In this document: positions 14,641-21,956 of the stretch, one piece after another
Layout: every line of letters begins with the position of its first letter
Position numbering within the stretch: position 1 is the stretch's first letter
Assembly (NCBI GenBank): GCA_927353735.1
Contig: CAKMIA010000015.1
Location: forward strand, 1 to 32,280
Length of the DNA stretch: 32,280 nt
Origin: an uncultured Veillonellaceae bacterium
GTDB lineage: Bacteria > Bacillota > Negativicutes > Veillonellales > Dialisteraceae
Direction: 5' to 3'
Position numbers and translations under genes: made by a program
Notes under the pieces: generated by a model
Told to the model about the DNA's origin: nothing
The model's input: only the letters and a program-made list of their open reading frames with translations
Database searches by the model: none

Positions 14641-14701
14641 AATTTTTCGGTAAATTTAGAATTTCCCTTGACTTGAATGCATAATTTTTCGGCTATATGA
14701 T
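14641..14701 (+). promoter_or_regulatory. Promoter of the deacetylase/ABC/racemase operon with two AATTTTTCGG boxes
   Basis: TTGAAT at 14673-14678, 17-bp spacer, TATGAT at 14696-14701. The decamer AATTTTTCGG occurs at 14641-14650 and again at 14683-14692 inside the spacer, 42 bp apart (four helical turns), fitting paired operator sites. The 170-bp gap is far more AT-rich than the genes around it and holds nothing else I can see. Confidence 0.55.
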
Positions 14702-14775
14702 ATAATTAATACATTATAATTTAGTCCATCTTACAGATAAAAATAGTGGTAGGATGGCGGAAAGTTGAGAGCCAT

Positions 14776-15642
14776 ATGATTTTTCTTAAAAATGGAGAAG
14801 GCATTCGCTGGCCTCATGGAAAACGCATTGCTGTAATGCTCACCTTTGATTTTGACGCAGAGCTATTGAGACAGTCTGTGATCGGGAAAAAGGAAATTGG
14901 CTTTTCTGATCGCTCCCGCGGGCTGTACGGTCCGCATGAAGGACTGGCCCGGTGTCTGGCCATGCTGAAGCGTCAGGAGATCCGGTCCACGTTTTTTGTT
15001 CCGGGAAAGATCGTGGAAGAATATCCGGAAGAGGTTCACGCCATTGCAGAGGCGGGTCATGAGCTGGCCTACCATGGGTATGACCATGATGCACGGATCG
15101 GAATTCCGGAGGCCGAGGAAGAAGCCAATATGGAGAAAAGTGAGAAGCTTCTGCAGTCGGTCAATGGAGAGACCGTCGCGGGATACCGGGCCCCGCTGGA
15201 CGGCATGCAGGAATACAGTCTGGCACTGCTTCAGAAGCGGAAGTATCTGTACAGTTCCACGTTGAAGGACTGCGACTGGGCGTATGTGCATGAGACGGAC
15301 GGGATGGAGCAGCCGATCGTGGAACTGCCCACCGAGCCGGGAATTGATGATTTTTCATATTTCTATTTTTCCTATGCCGATGAGAAGACCATCACATGCA
15401 CGTATCCGTCCGATTATGTGTATGACATCTGGAAAGATTATTTTGATGAGCTTGCCTCCGAGGGAGACAAGGTGATGGTGCTGAAGCTGCATCCCCAGCT
15501 GATCGGCAGAGTGAGCCGCATCCGCATGCTGGAACGACTGGTCCTGTATATGAAGCAGAACGGCGCATGGATCACGACCTGCCGTGAAGCGGCGCAGTAT
15601 GTACTGAATGACTGGAAACAGCGGAAGGGTGGTGAGCAGTGA
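14776..15642 (+). CDS. Polysaccharide deacetylase-fold hydrolase, HpPgdA/PuuE-like (copy 1)
   Basis: A 288-residue enzyme of the CE4/NodB fold. The metal and catalytic aspartates sit in LTFDFDAE (Asp25, Asp27) and the metal histidines in AYHGYDHDA (His100, His104). The C-terminal HPQLIGRVSR motif is the one seen in the HpPgdA/PuuE branch and not in secreted chitin deacetylases. There is no signal peptide, so it acts in the cytosol. Enzymes of this branch hydrolyse amide bonds, including ring amides (allantoin, cyclic imides), as well as N-acetyl groups. I start it at the ATG at 14776; an in-frame GTG at 14746 has no ribosome site, and the site before the ATG is also weak (GGAAAG). It is followed by a paralogue with a one-base overlap, an amino acid ABC transporter and a racemase. 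The substrate is unknown. Confidence 0.85.
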   Translation: MIFLKNGEGIRWPHGKRIAVMLTFDFDAELLRQSVIGKKEIGFSDRSRGLYGPHEGLARCLAMLKRQEIRSTFFVPGKIVEEYPEEVHAIAEAGHELAYHGYDHDARIGIPEAEEEANMEKSEKLLQSVNGETVAGYRAPLDGMQEYSLALLQKRKYLYSSTLKDCDWAYVHETDGMEQPIVELPTEPGIDDFSYFYFSYADEKTITCTYPSDYVYDIWKDYFDELASEGDKVMVLKLHPQLIGRVSRIRMLERLVLYMKQNGAWITTCREAAQYVLNDWKQRKGGEQ

Positions 15643-16478
15643 TGGAATGGCCCAATCATAAACGGCTGGCCCTGATGCTTTCCTTCGATATCGATGCGGA
15701 AACCTTGTGGCTGACCAGAAATCCGATCAATTATCATCATCCGGTCCATCTGTCACGGGGACTGTATTCCGTGAAACAGGGGATTCCCCGCATCCTGCGC
15801 ATGCTGGAAGCCGAAGGCGTCCATGCCACATTCTTTACGCCGGCCTATACGGCGGAACTCCATCCGGATGTGATCCGCTGCATCGCCGGGGAAGGTCATG
15901 AAATTTCCTATCATGGCTGGCTGCACGAGTCGTATCCCGATTATGACCGTGAAAATGCCCTCATGGAGAAAGCGGAAACCATTATTGAAGGGATCACCGG
16001 GAAAAAGCCCTGCGGTACGCGCATCCCGGATGGCTATGTGTATGACTTCCATCTTCAGCTGTGGCTGGACCGGGGCTACATTTATTCGTCCAACTGGCGG
16101 GATAATGACGGACCGTTTCTTCATAAAATTGACGGGAAGACGGTGCCGATCGTGGAACTGCCGAAGGACGGGATCGTGGATGACACGTCCTACGACATGT
16201 ATACCATTCAGGCGCCGGAGCATCATTATCTCCGCAGCGGCCGGGAAATGGTCGGCATCTGGATGGATGAATTTGACGGGCTGGCCGAGGAAGGCCGCAT
16301 GATGAACTTTGTCATGCATCCGCAGTTTATCGGCCATCCGCAGTACGTGCGGGCCCTGCGGGAATTTATCCGGTATGCAAAGGACAACGGCGCATGGATT
16401 GCCACGGATGAGGACGTGGCCCGGTATTATTTGAGCCGGAACGGTTTTCCGGAATACGGAAAAAGTATTGATAAATAA
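15642..16478 (+). CDS. Polysaccharide deacetylase-fold hydrolase, HpPgdA/PuuE-like (copy 2)
   Basis: A 278-residue paralogue of the preceding gene with the same architecture. Asp16 and Asp18 lie in LSFDIDAE, His91 and His95 in SYHGWLHES, and the conserved FVMHPQFIGHPQYVR lies near the C-terminus. All metal ligands are kept, so it should be active. The region just after the first aspartate motif differs (RNPINYHHPVHLSRG here, VIGKKEIGFSDRSRG in copy 1). That suggests a different substrate specificity or a hetero-oligomer. The ATG overlaps the stop of copy 1 (TGATG), with GGTGAG as ribosome site; a GTG three bases earlier is possible. No signal peptide. Confidence 0.85.
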   Translation: MEWPNHKRLALMLSFDIDAETLWLTRNPINYHHPVHLSRGLYSVKQGIPRILRMLEAEGVHATFFTPAYTAELHPDVIRCIAGEGHEISYHGWLHESYPDYDRENALMEKAETIIEGITGKKPCGTRIPDGYVYDFHLQLWLDRGYIYSSNWRDNDGPFLHKIDGKTVPIVELPKDGIVDDTSYDMYTIQAPEHHYLRSGREMVGIWMDEFDGLAEEGRMMNFVMHPQFIGHPQYVRALREFIRYAKDNGAWIATDEDVARYYLSRNGFPEYGKSIDK

Positions 16479-16523
16479 GGTAAGGATTTAAGGGCACAGT
16501 GTCCGGAAAGAAGAGGGATGACG

Positions 16524-17363
16524 ATGTTTGGGAAAAATTGGGGTAAAAAACTTCTCCTTGTGGCAGCGGCAGCGGTGATGGCCGTAGGAATTGCCGGGTG
16601 CGGCGGAGACAAGGCGGCGGAAAGCAAGCCGGCAGCAGATAACGGGAAGCTGCTTATCGCCATTAATTCCACCTTCCCGCCGTTTGAATCGGTCAAGGAA
16701 GGCACCAGTGACTATACGGGCATCGATATCGATATTGCCCAGTATGTGGCAAAGAAAATGGGAAAGACCGCAGAATTTACGGACATGAAGTTTGCATCGC
16801 TGGTTCCGACCCTGCAGAGCGGCCGCGCAGATATGATCCTGTCCGCTATATCTCCGACCAAGGAACGTATGGAAGTGGTGGATTTTTCCATTCCGTACTA
16901 TTTCCCGATGAAAGCCATTATCTGCCAGAAAGGGGCCGGCTATGATTCCCTGGATAAACTGAAGGGCATGTCCGCCGGTGCTTCCATGGGGACGACCTAT
17001 GCGAATGATCTCCGTCAGGCCGGCGGCATCGACGTGGTGGAAATGGACAGCACGCCGCTCGTCGTACAGGATATCAAGAATGGCCGTCTGGCAGCAGGAC
17101 TCTTTGACTCGGCACAGGCCGGCGTATTTATTCAGCAGAACCCGGATCTGGAAATGCATATCCTGAATCTCCCCGTTGTCATGGAAGATACCTTTGCCGT
17201 TGCTCTTCCCAAGGGCTCCAAGGACGTGGAAAAGGTCAATGAGATCCTGAAGGAAATGAAGCAGAACGGGGAAATGCACAAGATCTTTGTAAAATACCTT
17301 GGCGAAGATGCAACCGCACAGTATGAAAAACTGGAGTCCGGGCTGGATATCACCAAGTGGTAA
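16524..17363 (+). CDS. Polar amino acid ABC transporter, substrate-binding lipoprotein
   Basis: A 279-residue extracytoplasmic binding protein of the PAAT family. The signal peptide ends in a lipobox GIAGC (lipidated Cys26). The mature part has the family hallmarks: INSTFPPFES, TGIDIDIAQYVAKKMG, SAISPTKERMEVVDFS with Arg115 for the ligand carboxylate, the MGTTYAND loop, and AGLFDSAQAG with Asp195 for the alpha-amino group. Keeping both Arg115 and Asp195 argues that the ligand has a free amino acid backbone. I choose the ATG at 16524, giving good spacing from GAGGG; an ATG at 16518 is too close to it. It is followed by its permease and ATPase genes. The ligand side chain cannot be called. Confidence 0.93.
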   Translation: MFGKNWGKKLLLVAAAAVMAVGIAGCGGDKAAESKPAADNGKLLIAINSTFPPFESVKEGTSDYTGIDIDIAQYVAKKMGKTAEFTDMKFASLVPTLQSGRADMILSAISPTKERMEVVDFSIPYYFPMKAIICQKGAGYDSLDKLKGMSAGASMGTTYANDLRQAGGIDVVEMDSTPLVVQDIKNGRLAAGLFDSAQAGVFIQQNPDLEMHILNLPVVMEDTFAVALPKGSKDVEKVNEILKEMKQNGEMHKIFVKYLGEDATAQYEKLESGLDITKW

Positions 17364-17381
17364 TCGGTCAGGAGCAGAAAT

Positions 17382-18038
17382 ATGTTTGACTTTTCTGTAC
17401 TGGAACCCTATATGCCGCTCCTTGCGGGAGCGGTGTGGGTAACACTGAAATTTACGTTTTTTTCGACGATCATGGGATTTCTGGGCGGTTTTATTCTCGC
17501 GCTGATCACTCTGTCGAAAAATAAAATCGCTTCATTTTTTGCCAAGGCGTACATTTCCGTATTCCGCGGCACACCGCTTCTGGTGCAGCTTATGCTGATC
17601 TATTTCGCGACGCCGCAGCTGACGTCCTACACGATTTCTCCGCTGGAGGCGGGGGTGCTTTCCTTCGGCCTCAATTCGGCGGCCTATATTTCGGAAGCAC
17701 TGCGCGGGGGGATCCTTTCCGTAGACCGCGGACAATGGGAAGCGGCCATGTCTCTTGGCGTGCCGCCGTATCGGTTCGTTCTGGACGTCATTCTGCCGCA
17801 GGCCATTAAAAATGCGCTTCCTTCTCTGGTCAATGAAAGCATCATGCTGCTTAAGGATTCCAGCCTCGTATCGGTCATCGGCGTGGCGGATACGCTTCGC
17901 TGGGCGGATTTGATTCAGGCAAAAACCTTCCGTGCCTTTGAGGCCTTTGTTGTGGCGGCAGCGGTCTACTATGTACTGGTCATGCTGCTGAATCTGCTCG
18001 GATCTTACCTGGAAAAGAAGGTGCGCGTCAGTGATTGA
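17382..18038 (+). CDS. Polar amino acid ABC transporter, permease
   Basis: A 218-residue inner-membrane permease of the HisM/GlnP type with about five membrane helices. Conserved parts are [37 protein letters not shown] and the EAA-type coupling loop around [40 protein letters not shown]. Only one permease gene is present, so it should work as a homodimer. It is preceded by an AGGAG and begins 18 bp after the binding protein stop. Its last codons overlap the ATPase gene by eight bases. Confidence 0.95.
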   Translation: MFDFSVLEPYMPLLAGAVWVTLKFTFFSTIMGFLGGFILALITLSKNKIASFFAKAYISVFRGTPLLVQLMLIYFATPQLTSYTISPLEAGVLSFGLNSAAYISEALRGGILSVDRGQWEAAMSLGVPPYRFVLDVILPQAIKNALPSLVNESIMLLKDSSLVSVIGVADTLRWADLIQAKTFRAFEAFVVAAAVYYVLVMLLNLLGSYLEKKVRVSD

Positions 18039-18756
18039 AGTCAGACATCTCTCGAAAAGTTTTGACGGGATTCCCGTTTTAAAGGATATCAATCTCCATA
18101 TTGATAAGGGGGAAGTGGTCACGATCATCGGCCCCTCCGGGAGCGGAAAGTCCACTCTGCTCCGGTGCCTGAACCTTCTGGAAAAGCCGGACGGAGGCTC
18201 CATTATCTTCGACGGGCAGGATATTCTTCATGGCAAGGTCAAAATTGAGGAGATCCGCAAGCGGGCCTGCATGGTTTTTCAGCATTTCAATCTGTTCCGG
18301 AATATGACGGTGCTGCAGAATGTGACCTATGCACCGCGTGTGGTGAATCATCTTTCTAAAAAAGAAGCTGATGAAAAGGCCATGCAGCTGCTGGAGAAGG
18401 TGGGTCTGTCAGACAAGGCGCAGCAGTATCCGAGCCGTCTTTCCGGCGGGCAGAAACAGCGTGTGGCCATCGCCCGCGCGCTGGCGATGAATCCGGAGGT
18501 CCTGCTTCTGGATGAACCGACGTCGGCGCTTGACCCGGAAATGGTCAAGGAGGTGCTGGATGTCATCCGTCAGCTTGCAGGGACCGGCATCACCATGGTG
18601 CTCGTCACGCATGAAATGGGATTTGCAAAGGATGTATCGGATGTGGTTCATTTTATGGATGGCGGCGTTCTGATTGAGAGTGCGCCCCCGGCAGAGTTCT
18701 TTGCACAGCCCAAGACGGAACGTGCCAAGAAGTTCCTGGCTTCCATTTTGACCTGA
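18031..18756 (+). CDS. Polar amino acid ABC transporter, ATP-binding protein
   Basis: A 241-residue ATPase of the GlnQ/HisP branch. Walker A is GPSGSGKST (34-42), the Q-loop is [17 protein letters not shown], the signature is [15 protein letters not shown] and Walker B is [14 protein letters not shown]. It powers uptake through the preceding permease. It starts with GTG at 18031, eight bases inside the permease gene and after GAAGGTG, so translation is coupled. The racemase gene follows five bases after its stop. Confidence 0.96.
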   Translation: MIEVRHLSKSFDGIPVLKDINLHIDKGEVVTIIGPSGSGKSTLLRCLNLLEKPDGGSIIFDGQDILHGKVKIEEIRKRACMVFQHFNLFRNMTVLQNVTYAPRVVNHLSKKEADEKAMQLLEKVGLSDKAQQYPSRLSGGQKQRVAIARALAMNPEVLLLDEPTSALDPEMVKEVLDVIRQLAGTGITMVLVTHEMGFAKDVSDVVHFMDGGVLIESAPPAEFFAQPKTERAKKFLASILT

Positions 18757-18761
18757 GTGCC

Positions 18762-19445
18762 ATGAAAATTCGCATCATCAATCCCGATTACGGGGAAAAA
18801 CGGAGCGATATGGACGCACGGTGCCGGTGGCTGTCCCAGTATGTTTCGCCCGGCACGGAATTATCCATGGAGTGTCTCACGGATACACCGGTCGAAATCA
18901 ATTCCATGGCCGATGCGCTGCTTGCCGGGCCGGAGATCCTGCGCATGGCGGAAAAGGCGGAGGCAGAGGGCTGCTCGGCGGTGGTCCTGTACTGTTTCAG
19001 CGATCCCGCGGCAGAGGCCTGCAGGGAACGCCTGCAGATCCCGGTGATAGGAGGGGCGCAGGCGGCCCTTATGATGGCGGCCCTGCAGGGGAAGCGAATA
19101 GGCGTGATCCTCACGGATCCGGGGAGAATCCCTGAAAAGGAATGGTTTCTGCGGACACTGGGGATCGCATCGGACCGGATCGCTTCCATTGAGGCCATTT
19201 CCTTTGCGGGTCATTCCATCTGGAAAGAACGGGATGCGGCATTGCATCTCCTCATTGAAAAAGGAAAAGAAATGAAGGAAACCCGCCATGTGGATGTGCT
19301 GATCCCGGGCTGCCTTTCTTTCCTTGGCCTGGGGGAGGCCTTGTCTGACGCGGTCGGGCTGCCGGTGATCGATCCCGCCGTCGCGGCGGTGACACTGGCG
19401 GAGAGCTGTGCAAGACAGCGGCAGAAAGCCGGTTTTTCTATCTGA
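18762..19445 (+). CDS. Aspartate/glutamate/hydantoin racemase family protein
   Basis: A 227-residue cofactor-independent racemase of the Asp/Glu/hydantoin family. The two catalytic cysteines are both present: Cys78 in VVLYCFSDPA and Cys184 in LIPGCLSFLGL, close to Cys76/Cys181 of characterised hydantoin racemases. It begins with the first strand IRIINPDYG. Such enzymes invert the alpha carbon of free amino acids or of 5-substituted hydantoins. The gene is last in the operon, five bases after the ABC ATPase, with little ribosome site of its own, so it depends on coupling. With two CE4-type amidohydrolases and an amino acid importer it suggests use of a D-amino acid or a cyclic ureide. No carbamoylase is present here. 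Confidence 0.88.
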   Translation: MKIRIINPDYGEKRSDMDARCRWLSQYVSPGTELSMECLTDTPVEINSMADALLAGPEILRMAEKAEAEGCSAVVLYCFSDPAAEACRERLQIPVIGGAQAALMMAALQGKRIGVILTDPGRIPEKEWFLRTLGIASDRIASIEAISFAGHSIWKERDAALHLLIEKGKEMKETRHVDVLIPGCLSFLGLGEALSDAVGLPVIDPAVAAVTLAESCARQRQKAGFSI

Positions 19446-19451
19446 ATCATG

Positions 19452-19479
19452 AATGCCAGCCCATAGGGCTGGCATTTTT
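19452..19479 (+). terminator. Intrinsic terminator of the deacetylase/ABC/racemase operon
   Basis: Perfect 11-bp arms AATGCCAGCCC and GGGCTGGCATT around ATA, then T. Confidence 0.9.
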
Positions 19480-19533
19480 AATTGAGAGATGCTCTCAAAA
19501 AAGGCGGGCGGCGTTTCTCTTGGCCGCGGCGGA

Positions 19534-19542
19534 TGATATAAT
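19534..19542 (+). promoter_or_regulatory. Extended -10 promoter of the aminopeptidase gene
   Basis: TGATATAAT: a perfect -10 with the TGN extension, which can work without the clear -35 that is missing here. About 37 nt lie before the ribosome site. Confidence 0.6.
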
Positions 19543-19588
19543 AGAACAAGCGCCGGTCAGCCGGCAGTCAGGTAAAGGAGGTCAATTT

Positions 19589-20959
19589 ATGGAAACATAC
19601 AGCAGAACCAAATCGGTATGGCAGCGTCTCAGCCAGGAAGAACGGGCGCAGGTGCTGTCGTACTGCGAAGGATATAAAGCATTCCTCGATACGGCACGGA
19701 CGGAGCGCCTCGCCGCATCGGAGATCATTGCCCGCGCAGAGGCGAAGGGCTTCCGTCCCGTATACGACATGAAGGAGCTCAAGCCGGGGGACAAGGTGTA
19801 CTGGAACCAGAAGGGCAAGTCGGTGATCCTCGCGGTGATCGGCACGGAACCGGTGAACAGCGGCATCAAGATCGTGGGCTCCCACATCGATGCGCCCCGT
19901 CTGGATCTGAAGGCCAATCCGGTGCACGAATCGGACGGACTGGTGTATTTCCGCACCCACTATTACGGCGGCATCAAGAAATACCAATGGACCTGCGTGC
20001 CCCTCGCGCTGTGCGGCGTGGTCTTCACGAAGGACGGCAAAAAGGTGGAGATCAATATCGGCCTGAAGGATGATGACCCGATCTTCTACATCACGGATCT
20101 GCTCATCCACATGGCGCAGGACCAGATGAAAAAGACCCTCGCCGACGGCGTGACGGGCGAACAGCTCCAGGCGCTGATCGGCTCGAATTCCGACGAGGAC
20201 CAGACCCCGAAGGAAGCGATCATGAAGCTCCTGAAGGATACCTACGGCATCGAGGAAGAGGACTTCGCCGCGGCGGAGCTGGAACTGGTGCCGGCCATGA
20301 AGAGCCGCGACGTGGGACTGGACCGCTCGCTCATCGCCTCCTACGGGCAGGATGACCGGGTATGCTCCTATGCGAATATGGAAGCCATTTTCGACGCGAA
20401 GCCCGGCGCGCTGACCCAGGCGGCGCTCCTCACGGACAAGGAGGAGATCGGCTCCTACGGCAATACGGGCATGGAATCGTCCTATTTCGTGAAGTTCGTC
20501 ATGAAGCTCCTCGCGCTGCAGGGACAGGGCTCGCTCCTCGATTTCTATGAAACGATGGAAAACAGCGAAATGCTCTCCGCCGACGTGAACAGCTGCCTCG
20601 ATCCGATGTTCCCGGAGGTGTCCGAAAAGGACAATTCCGCGCTCCTCGGCTACGGCATCTCCCTCACGAAGTACGGCGGCGCCCGCGGCAAGGCAGGCAG
20701 CAACGACGCCAATGCGGAATTTCTCCAGAAGATCCGCACCATTTTCAATGAAGCAGGCGTGGCCTGGCAGATCGGCGAGCTCGGCAAGGTCGATCAGGGC
20801 GGCGGCGGAACGATCGCCTTCATGATGGCAGACTGGGGCGCCGAAGTGGTGGACTGCGGCACGGCGATGCTCTCCATGCACGCGCCGTACGATCTCGTGT
20901 CCAAGGCGGACGCGTACGAAACGTACAAGGCGTACAAGGCGTTCTTTGAAAGCAAATGA
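19589..20959 (+). CDS. M18 family aminopeptidase
   Basis: A 456-residue cytosolic zinc aminopeptidase of family M18 (aminopeptidase I/ApeA type), which trims N-terminal residues from peptides. The first zinc site is GSHIDAPRLDLK (His99, Asp101). The catalytic glutamate region is TDKEEIGSYGNTGMESSY. Later metal residues lie around MADWGAEVVDCGTAMLSMHAPYDL, where the terminal MHAPYD histidine is the usual last ligand. The length is typical of the bacterial family. The ATG at 19589 follows AAAGGAGGTCAATTT; in-frame sequence to the left crosses the promoter. It is a single-gene unit between terminators. It fits a peptide-using lifestyle with the M19 dipeptidase and amino acid importers nearby. 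Confidence 0.95.
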   Translation: METYSRTKSVWQRLSQEERAQVLSYCEGYKAFLDTARTERLAASEIIARAEAKGFRPVYDMKELKPGDKVYWNQKGKSVILAVIGTEPVNSGIKIVGSHIDAPRLDLKANPVHESDGLVYFRTHYYGGIKKYQWTCVPLALCGVVFTKDGKKVEINIGLKDDDPIFYITDLLIHMAQDQMKKTLADGVTGEQLQALIGSNSDEDQTPKEAIMKLLKDTYGIEEEDFAAAELELVPAMKSRDVGLDRSLIASYGQDDRVCSYANMEAIFDAKPGALTQAALLTDKEEIGSYGNTGMESSYFVKFVMKLLALQGQGSLLDFYETMENSEMLSADVNSCLDPMFPEVSEKDNSALLGYGISLTKYGGARGKAGSNDANAEFLQKIRTIFNEAGVAWQIGELGKVDQGGGGTIAFMMADWGAEVVDCGTAMLSMHAPYDLVSKADAYETYKAYKAFFESK

Positions 20960-20969
20960 TTTTTCCATA

Positions 20970-21007
20970 TAAAAAGACCGGCCTCCTTTCGGGGAGCCGG
21001 CCTTTTT
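20970..21007 (+). terminator. Intrinsic terminator after the aminopeptidase gene
   Basis: A-tract, arms GACCGGCCTCC and GGGGAGCCGGCC with one or two mismatches, TTTC loop, then five T. Confidence 0.85.
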
Positions 21008-21024
21008 CTGTGCGCGGAGCCATG

Positions 21025-21054
21025 AAAAAAGCCCGCCGGGACAGGGCGGGACTT
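21025..21054 (-). terminator. Intrinsic terminator of the Mn2+ exporter gene
   Basis: On the minus strand CCCGCC and GGCGGG arms followed by CTTTTTT; it lies 19 bp past the stop codon. Confidence 0.85.
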
Positions 21055-21072
21055 TTCGCGGGGATGATGCAA

Positions 21073-21633
21073 TTACATGAGCGTCTCGTAGAGGCCCCAG
21101 AGACCGCAGAGGATGAAGATGATGGCAGCGGTCCATTTCACGGTCCGTTCCGGGATGCGCTTGCCCAGGACGATGCCCACGATGATGCCGAAGCCGTCGG
21201 CGATGATCATGCCGCAGAGGGTGCCGCACCACACGGGAAGAATGGTGTGGAACTGCGCCGCGAGGGTGATCGTGGCGAGCTGGGTCTTGTCGCCCATTTC
21301 GGCGAGGAAGAAGGCCACGGCGACGGTCCAGAACGCATTGGCGTAGCGGGACTTCTGGTCGTCATCGGTGATCTTGTCGCCGCGGATGGTCCAGAGGCCG
21401 AATACGATGAAGGCCACGGAAGCAGCGATGTGGATCCAGTCCATGGGGATGTAGTTCGTGAGCCACTGGCCGACGATGACTGCCATGAGGTGATTCACGG
21501 CGGTGGCAGCTGCGACGGCGGCCATGACGGTCTTCCACGGGTATTTCGTGGCGAAGGCGATGGCCAGGAGCTGGGTCTTGTCGCCCATTTCCGCGAGGAC
21601 GACGAAGAGAAACGAACTGATGAAAGCGAGCAT
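21073..21633 (-). CDS. TMEM165/GDT1 (UPF0016) family manganese exporter
   Basis: A 186-residue membrane protein with six predicted helices in two homologous halves. Each half carries the family signature EMGDKTQ: LAEMGDKTQLLAIAFA at residues 13-28 and LAEMGDKTQLATITLA at 110-125. The acidic Glu15/Asp18 and Glu112/Asp115 line the cation path. Family members export Mn2+ (or Ca2+) from the cytosol. The start is the ATG at 21633 behind GGGAGG; in-frame sequence further upstream lies inside the riboswitch terminator. A yybP-ykoY manganese riboswitch directly upstream makes the Mn2+ role firm. Confidence 0.95.
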   Translation of the reverse strand: MLAFISSFLFVVLAEMGDKTQLLAIAFATKYPWKTVMAAVAAATAVNHLMAVIVGQWLTNYIPMDWIHIAASVAFIVFGLWTIRGDKITDDDQKSRYANAFWTVAVAFFLAEMGDKTQLATITLAAQFHTILPVWCGTLCGMIIADGFGIIVGIVLGKRIPERTVKWTAAIIFILCGLWGLYETLM

Positions 21634-21668
21634 AAAAAAAACCTCCCTTGGGAAAGGCGCCGGAACAA

Positions 21669-21716
21669 TAAAAAACGAGACTCCCGGCGCCAGAAAAATG
21701 ACGCCTAAAAGTCTCG
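21669..21716 (-). terminator. Riboswitch-controlled terminator
   Basis: On the minus strand CGAGACT and AGTCTCG close a hairpin (with an inner GGCG/CGCC) followed by TTTTTT. Its 5' arm is the conserved CGAGACT of the manganese aptamer, so aptamer folding and termination exclude each other. A second perfect stem, GGCGCCGG with CCGGCGCC, overlaps the terminator's 3' side and may act as antiterminator or shield the downstream leader. Confidence 0.85.
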
Positions 21717-21785
21717 CCTGGTTAAAACAGCCAAACCGCAAGCGGCTAGTATGTTGACTTGTTTCGAGGGCTACTCCCCTTTAGG
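21703..21785 (-). promoter_or_regulatory. yybP-ykoY manganese riboswitch aptamer
   Basis: On the minus strand the RNA reads CCTAAAGGGGAGTAGCCC at the 5' side and CAGGCGAGACTTTTAGG at the 3' side. These are the two conserved metal-binding loops of the yybP-ykoY family, and CCTAAA/TTTAGG forms the closing P1 helix. A middle hairpin (GCCGCTTGCGG) is also present. Bound Mn2+ would stabilise the aptamer, free the leader from termination and switch on the exporter gene. Confidence 0.95.
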
Positions 21786-21813
21786 AATGCAGAACCATTT
21801 CTGCAATGAGAAA

Positions 21814-21842
21814 ATTCTACCACGGGAGGCGGCGGCAGACAA
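21814..21842 (-). promoter_or_regulatory. Promoter of the riboswitch/exporter transcript
   Basis: Minus-strand TTGTCT (21842-21837), 17-bp spacer, TAGAAT (21819-21814). A small hairpin TGCAGAA-ATGG-TTCTGCA precedes the aptamer in the leader. Confidence 0.65.
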
Positions 21843-21879
21843 TAAAAAGAGCGTTAGATTTTAATTAATTTCTTATATT

Positions 21880-21927
21880 CTGAGAATTTTTCTCAGGATT
21901 GACGGACGGCGGAAATTTGCATAGGAT
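21880..21927 (+). promoter_or_regulatory. Dipeptidase promoter with upstream inverted repeat
   Basis: TTGACG at 21899-21904, 17-bp spacer, TAGGAT at 21922-21927. Immediately upstream is a perfect dyad CTGAGAA-TTT-TTCTCAG (21880-21896), a likely regulator site and not a terminator, since no T-run follows on either strand. Confidence 0.6.
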
Positions 21928-21956
21928 AGAGAGAAATCGGGAAAGGGGCTGATACT

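Noticed and set aside
19568..21232. Open frame of 554 codons on the minus strand
   Set aside because: Antisense to the M18 aminopeptidase gene and running through the two terminators; no recognisable domain.
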